From assembly GCA_023014335.1 (NCBI GenBank), contig JAECYW010000014.1, positions 62,001-126,000 of the forward strand: a stretch of DNA of 64,000 bases, written 5' to 3'. Below, piece by piece: positions 59,700 to 64,000 of this stretch; position 1 is the first letter of the stretch; each line of letters starts with the position of its first letter. A model generated the notes under the pieces. That model worked only from the letters and a program-made list of their open reading frames with translations, did not search any database and had not been told where the DNA came from. A program made the translations under genes and the position numbers. The DNA comes from Galerina marginata (lineage: Eukaryota; Basidiomycota; Agaricomycetes; Agaricales; Galerinaceae).

Positions 59700-62600
59700 C
59701 TATGAAATGGAAGTCACATTGTTGTCCACAGGTGATAGGCCAAATGGGTAGAAAAGTGACTTGTTAGCATCAGTAGTTGGCCTTTTAAACCCAACAACTG
59801 AATCAGGATCTGCCTGCTTCTGCTTGATTTTTGCCATGTTGTCTTTGCAAGTCTGTCCAGTCCCAGAGTATTTGCCATTGAGATATAGTCTTCCAGCAGC
59901 TTCATAGGCACTAAAAGCATTCTGGTAGGCACCTTGGCGAAGGTATCCATAGCCTGTGTATTCTAATGCATCTGCAATTTCATCAAGGCTTCCAATGTGC
60001 TGGGCCTTTGTAAGGTATATTTCAAGGTAGTTCCATGCTTCTGCATCCCTATCGACACTGAAGAGGATCCAGCAGAATTGTGCAGCAACAGCTACCTGAA
60101 CACCTGGAACATCAGTCATTTCAGCCAGCCCCCATGCCTCCCCTATGGCATCCAGTGCCTCTGAAAATCTGCCATTTTTGTAATGCAACAAGGAGATGGC
60201 CTGGCATGCTTCAGCAAGGTTGGGAGTATTCTTCACAGACCGCAGTAATGCACTACCCTGCTCCAGGTAGGATAAAGCCTCCTGCTGTTGATTGGACTGG
60301 AGCAAAGTAATACCAATAATAACCAGACTCTGGCCATGTATATCATCCAAAAGGCCAGTGCATTCTTCTCCAACTTTGAGGGCCAAAATAACAAGCTCTT
60401 CCTTGTTATCTAGGATAGAACCTGCAGCGCGAACAAGGTCCAGTCCACACAGGCCACCAAGCCGTTGCAATTCAGGGTCAGCATTAGGAAGGCTTTTGAA
60501 AAGTTGGTAGGCCTTCTGCAAGAGATCATAGGAGAGGTTATATTTGCCAATGTTGTCATAGGTGTGGCCCAAGCACCACATGGCTGAGGCTATATGACTG
60601 TCAGCACCATAGGTTTTGGCTGCTGTCAGTGCATACTTAATTATTTCTGGATCAGGCTTTGTATAGGCACGATACCAACAAAATGCAATAAGAGCTTCAA
60701 TGATTTTGGCAGACAGAAGTGGATGTAGTGTTGTAGGTGAGTGGAAAAGGATGGACTGGATGTTGGCATCTTCAGCTGCAAGTACTTTTGAGTAATTAGG
60801 GAATGTGGATTCATTATAGCGACAAGCATGATCCAGCACAAACTGGCAGCACGCCAGATATATCTGATGCCAGAGGTCATCTTTGATTTGATTATGCTGC
60901 ATAAACGACTGAACAACTGGTACCACAAACAAAACAGGAGAGTCGGTGTCTTTCCGTTTGTTCTCGACAAGTAATCCGGCCTTAGATAGAGAGGCAGTGG
61001 CGGAAAGAATTGTTGCAGTCATGAGTGATGGTGCCCACCAACGGAGATTCTCTTTTGTTGTCCCAGCTGGTAGCAAAGAGAGAATAGCGAGGAGCTGAAC
61101 TGCATTAGGGTTTTGTTGGACAAGGTCACTGTCAACTGAAAGCCTGATGCTACGATTCATGCTCTGTTCTGGGTTGTCGGAAAGCAGGGTGGGACCAGAT
61201 TCCGACCACGCAATCAGCAAATCCTTGGCCGTTGACTGACCATCCTCTGCGAGATTCGCCATCAGAGTAACCGCGAAAGGCATGTGCCCTAGCATGCTTA
61301 ATAACTCGCTGACGTCGGGATCATCTCGCGAGCTCGGGTTGATGTCGTGGAAAATACGAAGGCAAGATTCTTCATCTGTAGGTTCGATGTTCTTCGATTG
61401 CCATTTGATTGCGTGGTGGCACGGAGGACGGTTTCCACGCATCGTGACCAGCATTGCGATGTGGTCCAGCTTCGCCAGCGTCCGGAGGATATCTTCGACC
61501 TGTTTCTGGGTTCCACCACTCGCGTTCCAGGGTGTTTCGAAGTTATCGAGGATAAGTAAGCGGGGATCTGTCAATGTGCTAAGTTCGGTGATAATCTTTT
61601 CAAGTGCAACTTGCTTGTCTCCTGGTACCTGCAACTGGACGTAGAGGATCTCAAGGAAGAGAGCTGCCGACGTCGCTCCAATACAAGGCACCCATACATA
61701 ATTCCCATGCGGAAAGCGCGCCTGGACGAGAGACGATTCGACAACAGCCAACGAAACTGATGTTTTCCCCATTCCACCCGGGCCGAGAATGCAGACGCGA
61801 GAGGTTTCCTCCTTCATGAGCGCTTGCACAATCTCTTCGACGAGACCATCGCGTCCGTGGAATATCTCTGGTTTTAGAGGTATCTGCTGTCGCGCTACCG
61901 TTTCTGATCGGGCGGCCGCAGCCGATCGCTTCAAGAGTTCTTCAAACTCCTCAATTTTGGCGACTGCTTGCTTTACGTCTCCGGAAATACCGTCCACTTT
62001 GGTGTCCACTTGCTTTAGGTCTCTGGAAATGTCGTCGACCGTGTTTGCCATCTTCCCGAGCCGGGCATGGAGTTCTTTGAGTAGGTCGGAGTCACGGAGA
62101 TCGTTAGCAAGCTGCACAAGGTGTCGTGTTAGCGGCGCGGGTTACGAACGACATAATAGCCACAGTAACCTACTTTGAACTTTTCGAGAGCAGTTGAAAG
62201 CCGATTCAAACAGTCTTCGACAGTATTCATGTTGAGATCTTTGTAAATTGCGATCACCAATCTATTCTGCCCGCTGATTTTCCCCAAATCTTCGTTGATA
62301 GTCCCGAGTGTGCTGTGATATTATAAGCGACCTTCGAGCAAAACTTGTTGGAGCATACCTGAGCAGTCCTTTGATATCCTCTTCAATGCCCTTCACCGCC
62401 TTCACCACCATCTCCTTGCTACCCTCTTCATTCTCGGCTGTTACATGCGCCACGATTACGACCATAAGATGGCCAACCCGGTCTTGCAGCTCTTTGACCT
62501 TTGATTCAACAGCCGACGCTTCCTAGTGGAAACTTTCTTCAACAATCTTGCAACATTCAACAGCGGAAACCAACGGACCTCGCATACTTCTATGATCTTC

Positions 62601-63035
62601 AAGGCGACTTCGATCGACTCTTGTAACAATGGAACCGGTATAACCCCAGCAGCCGATTGCAATAATGACAGCACTTCCTTTGCGCTGGCCGTGACATATT
62701 GTGTTCTCGTTGGAACAACCGACGGTGTATTTTCTGATGGTTTCTAGATCCAAGCGTTGGTCAGAGTTTGCGAGGTGAATTAGTAAACTTTTTAAGTCCT
62801 CACCACATCGACATTTTTGTTCACATTTTGATTCTCGATAGCGGTGGACTCCGTCGTTTTTAGGACGATGGCCAGTTGATCTTCTGGCAGTTCCTAGATG
62901 AAGCCATGTGTGACCAGCGAGTAGGTTTTCAATGGACCAATAAAAGCTCACCTCGTCGAATTTCGTTTCCGCGGGGCGTTTCTTTGAGCTCCGTCGTTTT
63001 GGCAGAGGAAACCAGGAAAAACATCCGGCAGACAT
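59700..63035 (-). CDS. NLR4: STAND receptor, MLKL-like N-terminus, NB-ARC, TPR
   Basis: The clearest full-length member. The ATG ends at 63035 and begins MSAGCFSWFPLPKRRSSKKR. Exon 2 gives ELPEDQLAIVLKTTESTAIE. Exon 3 has SAAGVIPVPLLQESIEVALK and IIEVCE. Exon 4 has GHLMVVIVAHVTAENEEGSK and GIEEDIKGLL. The next short exon contains NTVEDCLNRLSTALEKFK. All joins are phase-compatible GT-AG introns of 45-60 bp. The long exon starts LANDLRDSDLLKELHARL and has two coiled-coil heptad runs (DDISRDLKQVDTKVD), IPLKPEIFHGRD, the P-loop GPGGMGKT (about 61765-61788), Walker B LLILDNFETPW (about 61540-61570) and the TPR half. It stops at 59700. The core is closest to NLR3, so these two are the youngest pair. 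Expected role: cytosolic sensor with a membrane- or death-related effector end (inference). Confidence 0.93.
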
Positions 63036-64000
63036 AGTCGCAGTCAATGGTAAGAAGGACGTTTACATCCTCAACATTGCCGACATGTCATCGAGGCAGT
63101 GTCAGGGTCGACGTTCAACAACCAAGGCCCACGGGTAAACCCGGGCCGTATCCATCACGTTCACTGTCAACAACGACGAGCTCATCTTTCTTCCGACCAT
63201 CAGCATATTCACATTGAACATGGTCTACACCAACCTATCCCTCAACCTCGCTGGGCTCTTGAAATAGCGCATAACTGGCTTTCAATCCATTAACACGCAG
63301 GAGGGCGTCGAGGAAGAACGTTGCCCTTGTGTATGGCCTTGGCTGTTCAGTTTTAGCTTCAGTTTTTGCGGTCGTAGTTCGTCTGGACAGAGCACAATTG
63401 TGGTCTATAGGTGGATGGTGTGTTTCCCCAATTTTCTCTTCAGTTTTCAGTTCCAGATCTCATCTATTTCTTGTGGTTCAGGAAGCAGAACTTCGACAAT
63501 AAATTAAAATCTGCCAGTGTTCTCAAATTTGAAGAAGAAATCCACTATATGGTTCCTGTAAGCTCGAAACATCCTTGTTATGCTCGATTTCTGTACTCAT
63601 GGACGATGCAGCGGGAGTGAACTTGAGATCTAGAGTTATCAACTGATCAAACGGCATCTCAAGAAATTGAAGAACGTCGCGTAGGCTTGCAGCAAGTGGA
63701 GCCTTTTGGTATCTGAATCGAAACGACCACCGTCAACTTGAAAAGAAGTCATTGACCCGCAAATGGCTGTCGAGGTCTGGGCTCTTTTTTTTACCATTGC
63801 GACAGAGTGTCATTGGTGGGGTGAGTTTCTATACATTCTGGTTCCATTTTTTTCTAATTCTCATCGCATCTTTTGATTTAGGACGCTCCGAGGTGTCATA
63901 AGACTCGAGTTCAACGTCAAGTTCGAAACAGTAATTTGTCTTTTTTTACTGGGTTCGTCTGACTCTTTTTTGTCACGTTCTTAACTAGCATGCTAATCAT
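63036..64000. other. NLR4 5' flank and probable start of an R-like unit
   Basis: GTCAACAACGACGAGCTCAT at 63165-63184 (+) matches the end of the R1 head (ATCAACCACGACGAGCTCAT), 130 bp upstream of NLR4 and head-to-head with it. The rest, to the window end, has short frames only (for example 63411-63620 plus) and no gene that I recognise. Confidence 0.35.

Overview
This is a nuclear window from a filamentous basidiomycete, most likely an Agaricomycete. Every convincing gene is cut by many short GT-AG introns of about 45-110 bp. The protein families (Agaricomycete-type NB-ARC/TPR and NACHT NLRs, a DUF6534-type membrane protein, GH3 and GH28 secreted hydrolases, hAT relics) also fit that group. 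All gene models here were spliced by eye from sequence and homology, without transcripts.

Layout. Bases 1-9.9 kb hold ordinary metabolic genes: an HDHD2-like HAD phosphatase (-), a small unknown gene (-) divergent from a short-chain dehydrogenase (+), and a GH28 polygalacturonase (-). Bases 9.9-13.2 kb hold the first NB-ARC/TPR NLR (NLR1, +). Bases 14.3-15.1 kb hold what looks like a broken arsenic-detoxification pair: the last exons of an arsenite methyltransferase and an Acr2/Cdc25-type rhodanese protein with a damaged start. These are followed by a hairpin-rich tandem repeat. Bases 16.6-20.0 kb hold a secreted GH3 glycosidase (-). Bases 22.4-25.7 kb hold NLR2 (-).

Bases 26-39 kb are a rearranged region. 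Two copies of a small leader-peptide gene lie at 27.7 and 38.0 kb, each preceded by the same block that includes a 3' relic of an NLR gene. The last exon of the first copy appears split by a 7.4 kb insertion (28440-35805) flanked by the 6-bp repeat ACTCGT. The insertion holds a decayed hAT transposase and further nested pieces.

Bases 39.9-48 kb hold two tandemly duplicated NACHT genes (-). Bases 49-51.5 kb hold NLR3 (-), an NB-ARC/TPR gene whose N-terminal exons have been replaced by the first exon of the NACHT family. Bases 53.8-55.4 kb hold a DUF6534-like seven-helix protein (-). Bases 59.7-63.0 kb hold NLR4 (-).

Four or five copies of a dispersed plus-strand unit called R here (about 42.9, 48.4, 52.3, 56.4 and probably 63.2 kb) carry intron-like boundaries but no conserved reading frame. 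Most lie head-to-head with the 5' end of a minus-strand NLR gene.

How it works together. The main theme is a birth-and-death cluster of STAND receptors: six NLR genes plus two relics, with two kinds of N-terminal module. One is a helical MLKL/HeLo-like domain behind a Cys/basic leader; the other is a short Gly-rich GFF...GGxF motif. The chimeric NLR3, the read-through tail of the second NACHT gene and the R units show how this cluster is being reshuffled.
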